Notes: generated by a model from the letters alone, not told the origin. A DNA stretch of 64,000 nucleotides from Bacteroidota bacterium (GCA_023450085.1 JAEXHI010000020.1:62001-126000); one strand, 5' to 3'. Numbered from the stretch's first letter, positions 42,802 through 52,538 are shown. A program made the numbers and translations.

Positions 42802-43377
42802 ATGGAGCGGACAACCATAGCCCAGCACATCCAACAGCTCACCCATTGCGGCCAAAGGGAAAGCAGTCAACTGGCCGAACTCTTCCTGCCACACCCACTC
42901 AAGCCTAGGGAACATCTGCAGCTCAAAAGGGACTATTCCCGCTCCATCTTCTTCCTGTACTCCGGACTACTCCATATCAGCCAGTCCCACTATAAAAAAG
43001 ACACCACCCCGCCCAAGACGGAAAATAGTACACTGGCCATTTACCAGCCCAACGAATTCTTCTTCCTGCCACCGACCCAGACCGAACCCTCCCTAAACGT
43101 CAGGGCCATCGGCGACAGCCAGCTCTACATCGCAGACTACCCACGGATCGAACAGCTCATCCACCAGAAGACCACCCTCATCCGTCCCTATATCTCCTTG
43201 GGCGAACAATACCTCAAGCAGACACTGGAACACCTACAACTTCTCCAACTGCCCACCGCCCACCAAAAGTACCAGATCATGCAAAAACACTTCGGAAAGC
43301 GCCTCTACCTGATCCCCTACCAATACCAGGCCTCCTACATCGGCATCAGCCGGAAGCACCTCTCGCGCATCACCTAG
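42802..43377 (+). CDS. Degenerate Crp-like regulator A
   Basis: 191 aa. A cNMP-binding-like N-terminus (RSIFFLYSGLLHISQSHYKK, AIYQPNEFFFLPPTQ) and dimer helix lead to a shortened HTH ending YQASYIGISRKHLSRIT. The recognition helix keeps SR and the last Arg but Glu is changed to Lys, so DNA recognition should differ from CRP. No nucleotide-pocket residues are evident. It lies 51 bp before the next Crp-like gene. Confidence 0.72.
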   Translation: MERTTIAQHIQQLTHCGQRESSQLAELFLPHPLKPREHLQLKRDYSRSIFFLYSGLLHISQSHYKKDTTPPKTENSTLAIYQPNEFFFLPPTQTEPSLNVRAIGDSQLYIADYPRIEQLIHQKTTLIRPYISLGEQYLKQTLEHLQLLQLPTAHQKYQIMQKHFGKRLYLIPYQYQASYIGISRKHLSRIT

Positions 43378-43428
43378 CCCAACGCCGAACCTGCAATCAA
43401 TCCCCAAATAAAAAAACCAAGTAAAAAA

Positions 43429-44022
43429 ATGAACCACAACCAACCACCAAAACCCATCGAAGACCTGCTCGCCCTGCTCGACAGCTGGCTACCCCTCAGC
43501 CCAAGCTTCCGTAACGAGCTCAGCCAAACGCTCACAATACAGAATGTCCATCCCAAACAGCACCTGAGCCAACCCGGACAGCATATCAGCCTAGCCTGGT
43601 ACAGCGTAGACTGTATCCTCACCGCCCAACAGCCCCTGGCCAACGGACTGGAAGAGGCCGTAGCCATCTACCTTCCCAACACCATCTTTACCGACATCCA
43701 TAGCTTCCTCCAGAACAGCCCCACCCAACAGCGGCTCACCCTACTGGAAGGCAGCCAACTGCTGGCCATCAGCAAACAGCGCTTCCAAAACCTCAGAAGC
43801 CTACCGGAAACCACCCTACTGCTCGAACACTACCTCCTCGAGCAGCGCCAACAGGACCTGTGGCGCCTCAACCTATTGGCCATGAAAGACAACGAAAAAG
43901 TAGCCACCTTCGCCCAAAGGTTCCCGATCAACCACCTGCCCGCAAATATTTCTGCATCCTATCTCAGGATAGATCCATCACGTTTCAGCCGGTTACGGGC
44001 ACAATACAATAAGTCTAGGTAA
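43429..44022 (+). CDS. Degenerate Crp-like regulator B
   Basis: 197 aa. Same fold pattern: beta-roll (HLSQPGQHISLAWYSVDCIL, AVAIYLPNTIFTDIHSFLQN), dimer helix, and a C-terminal HTH-like end ISASYLRIDPSRFSRLRAQYN where the CRP SRET motif is replaced by DPSRFSR. Third Crp-like gene in 3.4 kb. Whether it binds DNA or heterodimerises with the others cannot be told from sequence. Confidence 0.7.
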   Translation: MNHNQPPKPIEDLLALLDSWLPLSPSFRNELSQTLTIQNVHPKQHLSQPGQHISLAWYSVDCILTAQQPLANGLEEAVAIYLPNTIFTDIHSFLQNSPTQQRLTLLEGSQLLAISKQRFQNLRSLPETTLLLEHYLLEQRQQDLWRLNLLAMKDNEKVATFAQRFPINHLPANISASYLRIDPSRFSRLRAQYNKSR

Positions 44023-44119
44023 TCAAAGAATATTAAAATCTTTTCAGATTAAAAAGTACAGACACACATTTTTCCAGTTTTCCTACAACCGAACTTTGTG
44101 TAGCCCAACCATTTAAAGC

Positions 44120-44590
44120 ATGAACATCCAAAAAAAACATATCCTTAATACAATTGCCGCGCTCCATGCAGGGCTTCTATTCTACGCCGCTTTCAGCAAA
44201 CTGATCAACTACGAACAGAGCGCAAGCGAAATGCTCAACCAGATCTTTCCAAGAAACTGGTCCATAATACTTACATGGCTTGTCCCTACAGTGGAACTGC
44301 TCATCACCACTACGCTACTTTTCAGGTCGACTCTACGCACCGGACTGTGGGCATCCACTCTGCTACTTGGAGCTTTCACCATCTACATCGGCGTAACCAT
44401 GACCGGTATATTCGGTAGGATACCCTGCAGCTGTGGTGGTATACTCAAGAACATGAGCTATTCCGCGCACCTGATATTCAACCTGTTCTTTGTCATCACA
44501 GGTATCATCGGCATCCGATTAGCTAACCACAACGATACAAACAACACCGATCGCCCAACTAAAGAAAGGAGGTTTGGAAAACTTGCATGA
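44120..44590 (+). CDS. MauE/DoxX-like redox-associated membrane protein
   Basis: 156 aa with four TMs (TIAALHAGLLFYAAFSKLIN, IILTWLVPTVELLITTTLLF, LWASTLLLGAFTIYIGVTM, LIFNLFFVITGIIGIRLAN) and a short Cys motif PCSCGG at the third TM boundary. This matches the MauE/DoxX-type proteins of Bacteroidetes that accompany TlpA-like proteins, thought to pass reducing or oxidising equivalents across the membrane. It is followed by the DUF6520-like gene and faces the TlpA gene. Confidence 0.75.
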   Translation: MNIQKKHILNTIAALHAGLLFYAAFSKLINYEQSASEMLNQIFPRNWSIILTWLVPTVELLITTTLLFRSTLRTGLWASTLLLGAFTIYIGVTMTGIFGRIPCSCGGILKNMSYSAHLIFNLFFVITGIIGIRLANHNDTNNTDRPTKERRFGKLA

Positions 44591-44720
44591 ACCGAGACGG
44601 CAGGAAACAAGTCCCCCTGCCAGAAACAAAAAGAAATCAGCACCAAAGATCAGGACTTCAAGGGATCCGAGGCAAACCATAAAACCGCCCTTAAAACAAC
44701 AGGGCAACAATAACAAGATT

Positions 44721-45020
44721 ATGAAAACTCTAATCACCGCCTTCAAAGGCATCAACAAATTCGGATTGGCACTGATATTAGCTGCCGTGGCTTTAGTAGC
44801 TACACAAAGTGCATTTACGCCAAAACCTGTCCATGGCGCGTACCGCTATAATCCTTCCCTAGAACAACAGGACTGGGACAGCGAAAACATTGACCAGGAG
44901 CCATCAAACTATAGCCTAGTAGGCGGCGGACCTGTAGATTGCCAGAATACAGACAAAATCTGTACCTATGATCTGATCAACGGAGAATTTGTACAAAATA
45001 GCATGGGCACCCTACAGTAG
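44721..45020 (+). CDS. DUF6520-like small exported protein
   Basis: 99 aa. The N-terminus holds a TM/signal (FGLALILAAVALVATQSAFTP), and the mature part is short with two Cys (PVDCQNTDKICTYDL), as in the DUF6520-type peptides of Bacteroidetes. It lies 130 bp after the MauE-like gene. Substrate, structural peptide or signal are all possible. It is followed by a strong bidirectional terminator. Confidence 0.6.
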   Translation: MKTLITAFKGINKFGLALILAAVALVATQSAFTPKPVHGAYRYNPSLEQQDWDSENIDQEPSNYSLVGGGPVDCQNTDKICTYDLINGEFVQNSMGTLQ

Positions 45021-45034
45021 AAAAACAGCCAAAA

Positions 45035-45066
45035 AAAGGGGCGCCCTATAGTCGCGCCCCCTTTTT
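45035..45066. terminator. Bidirectional terminator between convergent operons
   Basis: GGGGCGC (45038-45044) pairs with GCGCCCC (45054-45060) across a 9-nt loop, with T-runs on both strands. It separates the DUF6520-like gene (+) from the TlpA gene (-). Confidence 0.85.
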
Positions 45067-45659
45067 TATAATTCCATTTTTGAGAGGATAAATCTGACCA
45101 ATGAACCGGGATCATAATCTGGTCTTGGAGGAGTTTCATCGATCAATTTTCCATCTGCGCCGAACATCAGCAATTTGGGATAAACATTCCTGGGCACCAT
45201 TTTTCTGATAAAATCGTTCTCATATCCCGTACCATCGGTATATAGCACAATGGTCCCTTTGTAAGGAACATATCTTCCAGCCCAAGGATTCAATTTAGTC
45301 GGCTTAGCACCCGGGGTAATGCTAGCTAGCCACTTATCCCTGTTCTTGTCTACGGATATACTGAAGAAAACCACATTACTGTCCCTGAGTTTTTCGTGAA
45401 CTACACTCAATCCCTCATTTGCGGTAATACATCCGCCACAGCCCGAGTACCACAAATCAACAAACAAAAACTTCCCTTTGTAATCAGATAAGCGAACCTT
45501 TCGGTCAAGGCTATCCTTAAAAACAAAGTCCAATAAACTGCCCATATCAATGGCTGTAGAACCAACCTCTAGTTTTTTTACAATTTGGGCAGATAAGGTG
45601 CTATTCAAACCGAATATCAATAACATTCCCAGTATTTTTTTCAAACAATTATTCATCAT
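45066..45659 (-). CDS. TlpA-like periplasmic thioredoxin
   Basis: 197 aa with a signal peptide (ILGMLLIFGLNSTLSAQ) and a thioredoxin fold of the TlpA/ResA type: FLFVDLWYSGCGGC with active-site Cys74-Gly-Gly-Cys77, then FFSISVDKN and a VYPKLLMFGADGKLID strand with cis-Pro. Acts in periplasmic disulfide reduction or exchange. It is the last gene of the second Sus operon, 18 bp after SusD, and faces the MauE-like gene, with which it may form a redox pair. Confidence 0.88.
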   Translation of the reverse strand: MMNNCLKKILGMLLIFGLNSTLSAQIVKKLEVGSTAIDMGSLLDFVFKDSLDRKVRLSDYKGKFLFVDLWYSGCGGCITANEGLSVVHEKLRDSNVVFFSISVDKNRDKWLASITPGAKPTKLNPWAGRYVPYKGTIVLYTDGTGYENDFIRKMVPRNVYPKLLMFGADGKLIDETPPRPDYDPGSLVRFILSKMEL

Positions 45660-45677
45660 CACTTAGTATTTAAAAAT

Positions 45678-47060
45678 TTATCTATCATTTTGTACAATTC
45701 CAGAAAGCGCAACCACATCTGGTGGAATAGGCAGGGCATATCTTCTATCATTGGGCAACAGCGTATAGGCCATTCCATTTATGTTCCTAGACAATTCAAT
45801 CCCCCTCCCTTCCAAGTTGAGCCGCCTGATATCATTCCAGCGAAGTCCCCGCCATACCAGTTCCTTCCGTCGCTCAGTTAAGATCAACTTTAATAAGGTT
45901 TCCTGATCCAAACCTGAAACTGGCACATAGGTACCCGACTTGTAGCGCTTTATCAATAAGGTATTGATATCACTTCTGGCACGCTCCAACTGCCCAGATC
46001 TTGCATTTCCCTCAGCACGGACAAGATACATTTCATCGGTGGCCAGACCATTACTTAAGAGCGTACTGCCAGAGTAGCCTCTTTTTTTATTGATATTCTT
46101 TCCGGTCACCTGAAAAAATATGGAACGCCTCAGGTCATTATTATGATAAGACTGGTACAACAGGCTGTCAATGGAATAGCCTATGGTCGTGATCACATTG
46201 CTGGCAGGGTTCGCCTGCGCCAAATAACTCTGAAAAATCATCTCGTCATGGCTGATCCCCATGGGTGCCACCGCAGTAGTACTGAGCGTATTATAATCTA
46301 TCAACACAGACCTGATCATCAGAGCGCTGTCAGCATATCTTGTAGCCAGTTCATAATTTCTCATGGTAAGATGTACCCTGGCTAAAAAAGCGTAGGCAGC
46401 ATTTCTGGCGGGGACTGATCCATAAGGCAAGGCCACCGCAGAAGGCAGTAGCTTCTTCGCCTGATCAGCATCTGCCAAGATCTGGGCATAGGTTTCAGCG
46501 AGATTCGCCCTTTTAGTAGACACATTGATATCCGACTTGAGCCTAAGGGGAATACCTAGATCAACAGTCGCACTTTGCGGTTGGTAAGGCATTGCAAATA
46601 CCTGAGCCAGATCGAAAAATGACCATGCCCTTAAAAAATGTGCAGTTCCCTTGATGCGATCGAAATTAGCGGCATTAGCAGGTGTCCGTTCGATATGCTG
46701 CAACTGCTCTAATATGACATTGCTATATAACACCTGTGTGTAAGGCTGATTCCAGTCATTGATATTGACACCACCGGCAAAAATATCGGCAGCCCATACA
46801 TAGGTATTGGCGTAATAAGGCAAAAATTGGTTGCCAAATTCAGCACTTGTCATATAGTAGTCGTCGGCAGAAAGCTCTCCCAATACGGGACTTCGATTCA
46901 GCGCATTCGAATTGTTAAGCAGCAGTTGCAGCTCATCAAGGTTATTGGGTACGCTGATGTTGGTGGCTGGCTTCTTTTCCAGAAAATCTTTCTGACATCC
47001 AAATATGCCTATTAAAAAAAGCCAGTAGCATAGTAATGCCAAGTTGTTCTTCAGATTCAT
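45678..47060 (-). CDS. SusD/RagB family lipoprotein (locus 2)
   Basis: 460 aa. Lipobox IFGC follows a hydrophobic signal. The protein has SusD landmarks: KKPATNISVPNNLDELQLLL, IKGTAHFLRAWSFFDLAQVFAMPY, AARNAAYAFLARVHLTMRNYE-like helices, YLVRAEGNAR and ERRKELVWRGLRWNDIRRLN. Binds ligand on top of SusC. ATG at 47060. It follows susC2 by about 11 bp and precedes tlpA. Confidence 0.92.
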   Translation of the reverse strand: MNLKNNLALLCYWLFLIGIFGCQKDFLEKKPATNISVPNNLDELQLLLNNSNALNRSPVLGELSADDYYMTSAEFGNQFLPYYANTYVWAADIFAGGVNINDWNQPYTQVLYSNVILEQLQHIERTPANAANFDRIKGTAHFLRAWSFFDLAQVFAMPYQPQSATVDLGIPLRLKSDINVSTKRANLAETYAQILADADQAKKLLPSAVALPYGSVPARNAAYAFLARVHLTMRNYELATRYADSALMIRSVLIDYNTLSTTAVAPMGISHDEMIFQSYLAQANPASNVITTIGYSIDSLLYQSYHNNDLRRSIFFQVTGKNINKKRGYSGSTLLSNGLATDEMYLVRAEGNARSGQLERARSDINTLLIKRYKSGTYVPVSGLDQETLLKLILTERRKELVWRGLRWNDIRRLNLEGRGIELSRNINGMAYTLLPNDRRYALPIPPDVVALSGIVQNDR

Positions 47061-47071
47061 GTTGATCAATT

Positions 47072-50000
47072 TTATAGTGTTAATTTCAACCCCAGCGCAT
47101 AAGTGCGGGGATTAGGATACATGAGAGCTCCAGTCGGAACCAGGTCCGGATCTATACCCAAAGAATTTGCTCTCCAAATAAGGCCTAGATTATTTAGATA
47201 GGTATAGATCGTGGTACCCGCAAACGGCCAACGCTTTGACTTTTTAAGCGTGTAGCCAACATGAAGATCCTGAAGCCTGATCAGGTCTCCCTTTTCTATG
47301 TGAATACTGGTATTCCTATAAAAGACATCCCTTGCATTATTTGCGGGATAGACCATTGCGGGAATATCTGTGATCCCTTCATCGCCAGTTTTTTGCCAAC
47401 GTCTGTTATATGCACCGTCTGGCTGATAGAACACGCCTCCAAAAAGGTCTCCATAGCTGATAGACCTATTTCTGAAATAGTGCCCAAACTTGTAGGTAAT
47501 ATTGATAGACAAGGTCAACGACTTCCACTGCAGATCATTTCTGATCGAACCAAAAACTGGGGGATTCCTAGGTCCCATGTATTTGAGATTGGCCAGATCT
47601 GTCGAATTATTAACCTGGCTGTAGTTCTTGGATGTCTGCCCGTTAAAATATACCTGGGGATCGCCATTGGCGTCAAGACCAGCCCATGGGAGGGCATAGA
47701 TGGCGTATACTGGATATCCCTTGATGGGGCCTATACCAGCCGTGATCGCGGAACTTAAAGTCGTAGGCTGATAGGTATAATCACTTACCCTATCCTTGGC
47801 ATAACTCCATAACAATGTAGTCTGCCACTTGATCACACTTTTCAAGTTTTCACTGGTCAGACTAATGTCAACACCCGTGCCCCGCATCCCCGCGACATTC
47901 CCCTTAAAGGTACTTACCCCGCTTGTAGGATCTACATTGGTGATCCCAATCAGGTCTTTGGCCCTTTTAACATAATAGTCCACGTTTCCAGAAAGAAAAC
48001 CCAACAACCTGAAATCAAGTCCCAGATTAATGGTATTTACCTTTTCCCATCTCAGCTCCTCGTTAGGAGGATTGGAAAGTGTGGAATAGGGCAAGTTGTA
48101 GTAATTGACCGTTAAAGGATTGATCGTCGAAGTAACCAGTGAAGACAAACTCGGATCCGTATTACCCTGATAGCCATTGGTAGCCCGTAGCTTCAGATAG
48201 GGCAGCCAATCCAATTGGAAGAATTTCTCCTTCGATATGATCCAACCTGCTCCAAGGGACCACAGAGGCACACCTTTTTGGTTTGTGCTTACGCCAAAAA
48301 TATTGGACTGATCTTTTCGAAGACTGGCAGAAGCCTGGTATTTACCAGATAAGTCATAAGTCGCCGAAGCAAACATAGACCTGAACCGACCGCTATTTCC
48401 CTGTTGTGACACGTTATTTGCGATCTGGGCCAATGCACCATTGGGAATCAACAAAAAATTTGTCGCATAATCAAAAGAGGCAGTGCCCGATTCACCATTG
48501 TAGCCATACAGCCTCCCCGTCCTTCTCCAGTTTTCCACCCAGCGCTGTTCGTAACCCGCCACGAAATTAATACTGTGCCCGCCGGCAAACCCGCGTTCAT
48601 ACGCCAATTGCAGCCTAACATTATCACTCTGATAATCCATATCCGTCCAATCGAGAATTCCACCCATGGGCAGCCTACTCCTATAGTTATCAGATGACTG
48701 TATATACTCCGTGTACTGATTAATGTAATTACGGGCGTAGAAACTTTCCCGGCGATAATATAGATCGTTCTTACTATTTGAAACATTCCACTGGTACTGG
48801 GCCGAAAGTTGAAGTCCCTCTAGGATCCTGTAGCTCAATTTCCCATTTACCCTGTATTCCCTCAAATTCGTCGCATTATCGTTAAGTCCAAGCTCATCCA
48901 AAGGGCGGTAGCGCCAATCCAACAACTTCCCCCTACCCAAGGTATCTATATAACTTTTTCGAAAATTCATCGGAAGGGCGGCCGAGTTCCCATCCCCATC
49001 TGTAAACGAGATATAAGGATAAGGCGTGCCACCTGTAGACATCCCGTTGCCCTTTGTGCGATTGTCGGCAACTCCTATGGTATAATCTAATACTATTCTC
49101 CTGTTCCGAAACTGGTGGGTATTATTTATGGTGAGGTTGAGCCTATTGGAGCCATTGCGTTCAATTTCATCAAGGTTCCTATCAAATCCACCTGCAATGT
49201 AATAGGTACTCGTAGCGGAACCGCCACTTATAGACAAGTTGTAACGCTGTTCCATCGATCCTCGATAGAAAAATTGTCCAAGTCCATCCCTGGTATCCGT
49301 CTGTTTAAACAAATCCATTCGAGCTGCAGAATCGGCCTTACTAACCTGACCATTCCTTCTTTGCAGCAACAACTCCACTACAGGTGAGAGTACCTGACGT
49401 GCCGCACTATTTATGCGGCTGTTGTAATATCCCCTGTTGAAAAGTAGTTCTTCGAGTTCTACGGCATTCTTTGAACTTAATCTAGGGGAATATCCAAGAT
49501 CTGGACGTTCACCCAAAGCTATGCTACTGTTTACAGCTATGTTTGGTCCTCGGTTGAAACTGCCCTTCTTGGTCGTCACTACGATTACCCCATTACCAGA
49601 AAAAGCTCCCCAGATTGCAGCCGCCGCAGCATCCTTCAATACCGTCACACTTTCTATATCGTTCGGGTTGATCGAATTGATGTTACCGTTAAATGGAAAA
49701 TTATCTACAACAACCAGGGGGTTCGGATTGGCGAAGATGGTACTCCTACCCCTTATCGATATGGGAGCGGCATTAGTCGTTACAGTACTTCCCGTATTCT
49801 TATTAAACAACATTCCACTCACTACTCCATCCAAGCGGTCCAGCAAACTCGAACCGACCCTCCGATTGAAAAGTGCACTATCCACAGCCACATAACTCCC
49901 CGTAGCCTTTTCCATGTTTATCTTCTGGTAACCAGTGTTGACGACCTGCACCTCATTCAAAGTATTTTCAGTTGCCGTTAAAATAAAAGAAAGTTCCTCG

Positions 50001-50626
50001 GCTGACGGGACCGTAAAGCCGCGTCCCTGATGGCCATAACCCAAATATTGAACAAAGAGTTCATATTTGCCATTCGGCAGATTTAGCTCAAACTCCCCCT
50101 TGTCATTCGTGACTACTGAAATGGCAGGAGATTTAACCTTAACCAATACTCCCGCCAAAGGCTCCTTTGTTTGCGCATCGACCACCTTACCTCTTACCTT
50201 TTCCTGCAAAGATTTCTTAGCTGGAGGAACAACAGGACTGGATACAACCTTTCTTTTAACCACAACCGTTTTATCAAACACCTGATAGGTTAAAGGCTGC
50301 CCTTTCATACAAACCTCCAATACCTTGACCAGATCCGCATTTTTAACGTCGATTGTTACACGAGACAGATCAACAAGATCCTTCTTCTCATACCAAAAGC
50401 CATAGCCAGTCTGTTTTTTGATCTCGGCAAAGGCAGCCTCCAATGGTACAGATTTTAGGTTAAGGGTAACCTGTACCGCATGAGCAACAGTTGACACAAA
50501 TAGAAATATAAAGAGCAATAAGATACGCAATAATGTAGGTGGCCTAAAGAAACGGCCTAACTGCCTGAAAATAGACAGCGACTGCTTCTCCCCCAAATGG
50601 GAACAGCAGTTATCAAAAAAAATCAT
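47072..50626 (-). CDS. SusC/RagA TonB-dependent transporter with STN domain (locus 2)
   Basis: 1184 aa. After a signal (LLRILLLFIFLFVSTVAHA) comes an STN domain (PLEAAFAEIKKQTGYGFWYE), a carboxypeptidase-like domain (GKVVDAQTKEPLAGVLVKV), the plug with SVTVLKDAAAAAIWGAFSGN, and a barrel ending in LKLTL. Only about 28% of obvious motifs are shared with SusC of locus 1 by eye, so the substrate likely differs. Controlled by the FecR/sigma pair upstream. The leader contains the hairpin 50702-50733. Confidence 0.93.
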   Translation of the reverse strand: MIFFDNCCSHLGEKQSLSIFRQLGRFFRPPTLLRILLLFIFLFVSTVAHAVQVTLNLKSVPLEAAFAEIKKQTGYGFWYEKKDLVDLSRVTIDVKNADLVKVLEVCMKGQPLTYQVFDKTVVVKRKVVSSPVVPPAKKSLQEKVRGKVVDAQTKEPLAGVLVKVKSPAISVVTNDKGEFELNLPNGKYELFVQYLGYGHQGRGFTVPSAEELSFILTATENTLNEVQVVNTGYQKINMEKATGSYVAVDSALFNRRVGSSLLDRLDGVVSGMLFNKNTGSTVTTNAAPISIRGRSTIFANPNPLVVVDNFPFNGNINSINPNDIESVTVLKDAAAAAIWGAFSGNGVIVVTTKKGSFNRGPNIAVNSSIALGERPDLGYSPRLSSKNAVELEELLFNRGYYNSRINSAARQVLSPVVELLLQRRNGQVSKADSAARMDLFKQTDTRDGLGQFFYRGSMEQRYNLSISGGSATSTYYIAGGFDRNLDEIERNGSNRLNLTINNTHQFRNRRIVLDYTIGVADNRTKGNGMSTGGTPYPYISFTDGDGNSAALPMNFRKSYIDTLGRGKLLDWRYRPLDELGLNDNATNLREYRVNGKLSYRILEGLQLSAQYQWNVSNSKNDLYYRRESFYARNYINQYTEYIQSSDNYRSRLPMGGILDWTDMDYQSDNVRLQLAYERGFAGGHSINFVAGYEQRWVENWRRTGRLYGYNGESGTASFDYATNFLLIPNGALAQIANNVSQQGNSGRFRSMFASATYDLSGKYQASASLRKDQSNIFGVSTNQKGVPLWSLGAGWIISKEKFFQLDWLPYLKLRATNGYQGNTDPSLSSLVTSTINPLTVNYYNLPYSTLSNPPNEELRWEKVNTINLGLDFRLLGFLSGNVDYYVKRAKDLIGITNVDPTSGVSTFKGNVAGMRGTGVDISLTSENLKSVIKWQTTLLWSYAKDRVSDYTYQPTTLSSAITAGIGPIKGYPVYAIYALPWAGLDANGDPQVYFNGQTSKNYSQVNNSTDLANLKYMGPRNPPVFGSIRNDLQWKSLTLSINITYKFGHYFRNRSISYGDLFGGVFYQPDGAYNRRWQKTGDEGITDIPAMVYPANNARDVFYRNTSIHIEKGDLIRLQDLHVGYTLKKSKRWPFAGTTIYTYLNNLGLIWRANSLGIDPDLVPTGALMYPNPRTYALGLKLTL

Positions 50627-50701
50627 AAGTTTGTAGTTTAGGGTTAGAGATTACAATTCATAAGCCAATTGGGTATCCTGGACACCGATCCCCCTAAAAC
50701 C

Positions 50702-50733
50702 GCCGGAAGTGCTCGAACACCTCCGGCTTTTTT
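50702..50733. terminator. Hairpin with T-run between fecR and susC (locus 2)
   Basis: GCCGGAAGTG (50702-50711) pairs with CACCTCCGGC (50718-50727), one mismatch, 6-nt loop, then TTTTTT on the plus strand. It has the same arm design as 19332-19365 at locus 1 and the same position between fecR and susC. Confidence 0.65.
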
Positions 50734-50799
50734 ATGTATGGGGTAATTAAATTAACTGTACTAAATTTTAAAATTTACTTCATTGGCACGTATCTAGAT

Positions 50800-51909
50800 T
50801 TAAGGTTCAACAATTAGTTTTTTGGTCGGAGAGCCATCCGACTCGATCCGAAATCTGATATCCGAATAGGACAAAATCTTTAACAGCACCGACAAATTGG
50901 AATGACGGGAAACACTTCCGTTGAAAACACGGTCAGGAACTTCCCCTCTATATTCCACCTGAAGATCATACCACCGTGCTACTTCATTCAGGATACTTTT
51001 TAATGAGGCATCTTTAAACTCGAACACACCATTCTTCCACGCCAAGGCAAGTTCCGGATCAGCCGCCCGAATTACAGTACTACCATTTCCAGCCATCAAT
51101 TGCTGCATCGGCTTCAATAGCTTAGCTCCTTCATTCTTACCTGCTAACGAAACACTCACACTACCCTCCAATAAAGTAGTAGTCGTTAGACCATTATCCC
51201 CATAAGCGTTCACATTAAAGTGCGTACCCAACACCCTGACCACTTGCCCATTGGACACGACCAAGAAAGGCTTAGCCCTATCCTTTACCACTTCAAAATA
51301 GACCTCACCAGTCACTGAAACTCGACGCTCTTTCTTCCCGGCAAAGGAAGACGGATAGCTAATGGACGAAGCCGCATTGAGCCACACCTTCGTACCGTCC
51401 GATAGTACGACCTGATACTGTCCTCCCCTAGGGGTCGAAAGCGTCTGCGACATTTGTAATGTTATTTCATTCTCAAGTCTGGAACCGTCCAGATAGGACA
51501 CCGTATTTCCAGCGACAACCAATCCATTCTTATTCCCAGTCAGCGTAACAGACTTCCCATCCCCATAAGTCAGCGTTGCCTGATTTGCTATAGGCGAAAC
51601 ATCGGAGATCACTTTCGCCTGATCCATCAACTGAAGATTCTCTTCCAACTTCCAGTGGGCAATCGCCAATACCGCAATCAGAATAGAGGCAGCCGCCGCT
51701 GTCCAGAGATATCGTTTCCTCCTTTTATATCTATGGATTGGAAGTTCATTATAAATATCTTCCTTAAGCTGGTCAATCCTGTCCTGATTTATCTCTACAT
51801 CAGCTTCGTTAAACTTCAAAAAGGAAGACTCCACTAAAGCCTTCTCAGCTTCAGTACATAGACCAGCATTATATTTTTCAAGCAATAGTTCTGCTTTTTG
51901 ATTATCCAT
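50800..51909 (-). CDS. FecR family anti-sigma regulator (locus 2)
   Basis: 369 aa. Cytoplasmic N-terminus, a TM at ~66-84 (YLWTAAAASILIAVLAIAHW), then the FecR periplasmic domain (VVLSDGTKVWLNAASSISYP, RVSVTGEVYFEVVKDRAKPF) and a short STN-like tail. Partner of the ECF sigma encoded 69 bp upstream; receives the signal from SusC at 47072. Confidence 0.92.
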   Translation of the reverse strand: MDNQKAELLLEKYNAGLCTEAEKALVESSFLKFNEADVEINQDRIDQLKEDIYNELPIHRYKRRKRYLWTAAAASILIAVLAIAHWKLEENLQLMDQAKVISDVSPIANQATLTYGDGKSVTLTGNKNGLVVAGNTVSYLDGSRLENEITLQMSQTLSTPRGGQYQVVLSDGTKVWLNAASSISYPSSFAGKKERRVSVTGEVYFEVVKDRAKPFLVVSNGQVVRVLGTHFNVNAYGDNGLTTTTLLEGSVSVSLAGKNEGAKLLKPMQQLMAGNGSTVIRAADPELALAWKNGVFEFKDASLKSILNEVARWYDLQVEYRGEVPDRVFNGSVSRHSNLSVLLKILSYSDIRFRIESDGSPTKKLIVEP

Positions 51910-51977
51910 AGCCTCAAGGTTATTTGGATATAGAAAAGCTAAGAAATATTAAAATTAAGTACTGGAAGAAAATATTT

Positions 51978-52538
51978 TTAGAAAAGAAAAAAGAGAACCT
52001 GAAGCTTGGTCTTTAAAATCTTTACAGCAGCTTTGATATGCTGCGAGACACTGCTCTCAGAGGTATCGGTTAATTTGGCAATCTCTTTATTGGTAAAATG
52101 TTGTTTTCGGCTCAACTCTAAAACAGCTTTCATCTTAACAGGTAATTTAGCGATCTGTTGCTCTATGTAACCATTCAACTGTTTTTCACGAATCACATGA
52201 TCAGTACCTTCCTCGTACGAGCTATCGAAGCCCGCAAGAAATTCAACATACTTATTCTGCACTTTCTGATGATCAAAATAGTTCAACAGCCTGCTTCTCA
52301 TCGTAATATACAAGTACTGCACAAAATTTCCTTCTTGAACTGTAGACCGCTTAATCCATAAGCGCTCAAAAAGATCCTGCACAAAATCTTTTGCCAGTTC
52401 CTCATCACGCAACTTCTTATAGGCAAATACAAACATTAACTGAAAATACCGATCATAGATTTCTGTATAAGCAGCAGCATCTCCTTCTCTTAAAAAGGAA
52501 ATCAACTCATTGTCCGAAAGGTTCTGATAAACAGGCAT
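51978..52538 (-). CDS. ECF sigma-70 family RNA polymerase sigma factor (locus 2)
   Basis: 186 aa ECF sigma factor: region 2 (AAYTEIYDRYFQLMFVFAYK, LAKDFVQDLFERLWIKRS), region 4 (LPVKMKAVLELSRKQHFTNK, EIAKLTDTSESSVSQHIKAA). First gene of the sigma-FecR-SusC-SusD-TlpA operon. A foldable 102-nt element lies about 53 bp upstream of its start. Confidence 0.92.
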   Translation of the reverse strand: MPVYQNLSDNELISFLREGDAAAYTEIYDRYFQLMFVFAYKKLRDEELAKDFVQDLFERLWIKRSTVQEGNFVQYLYITMRSRLLNYFDHQKVQNKYVEFLAGFDSSYEEGTDHVIREKQLNGYIEQQIAKLPVKMKAVLELSRKQHFTNKEIAKLTDTSESSVSQHIKAAVKILKTKLQVLFFLF

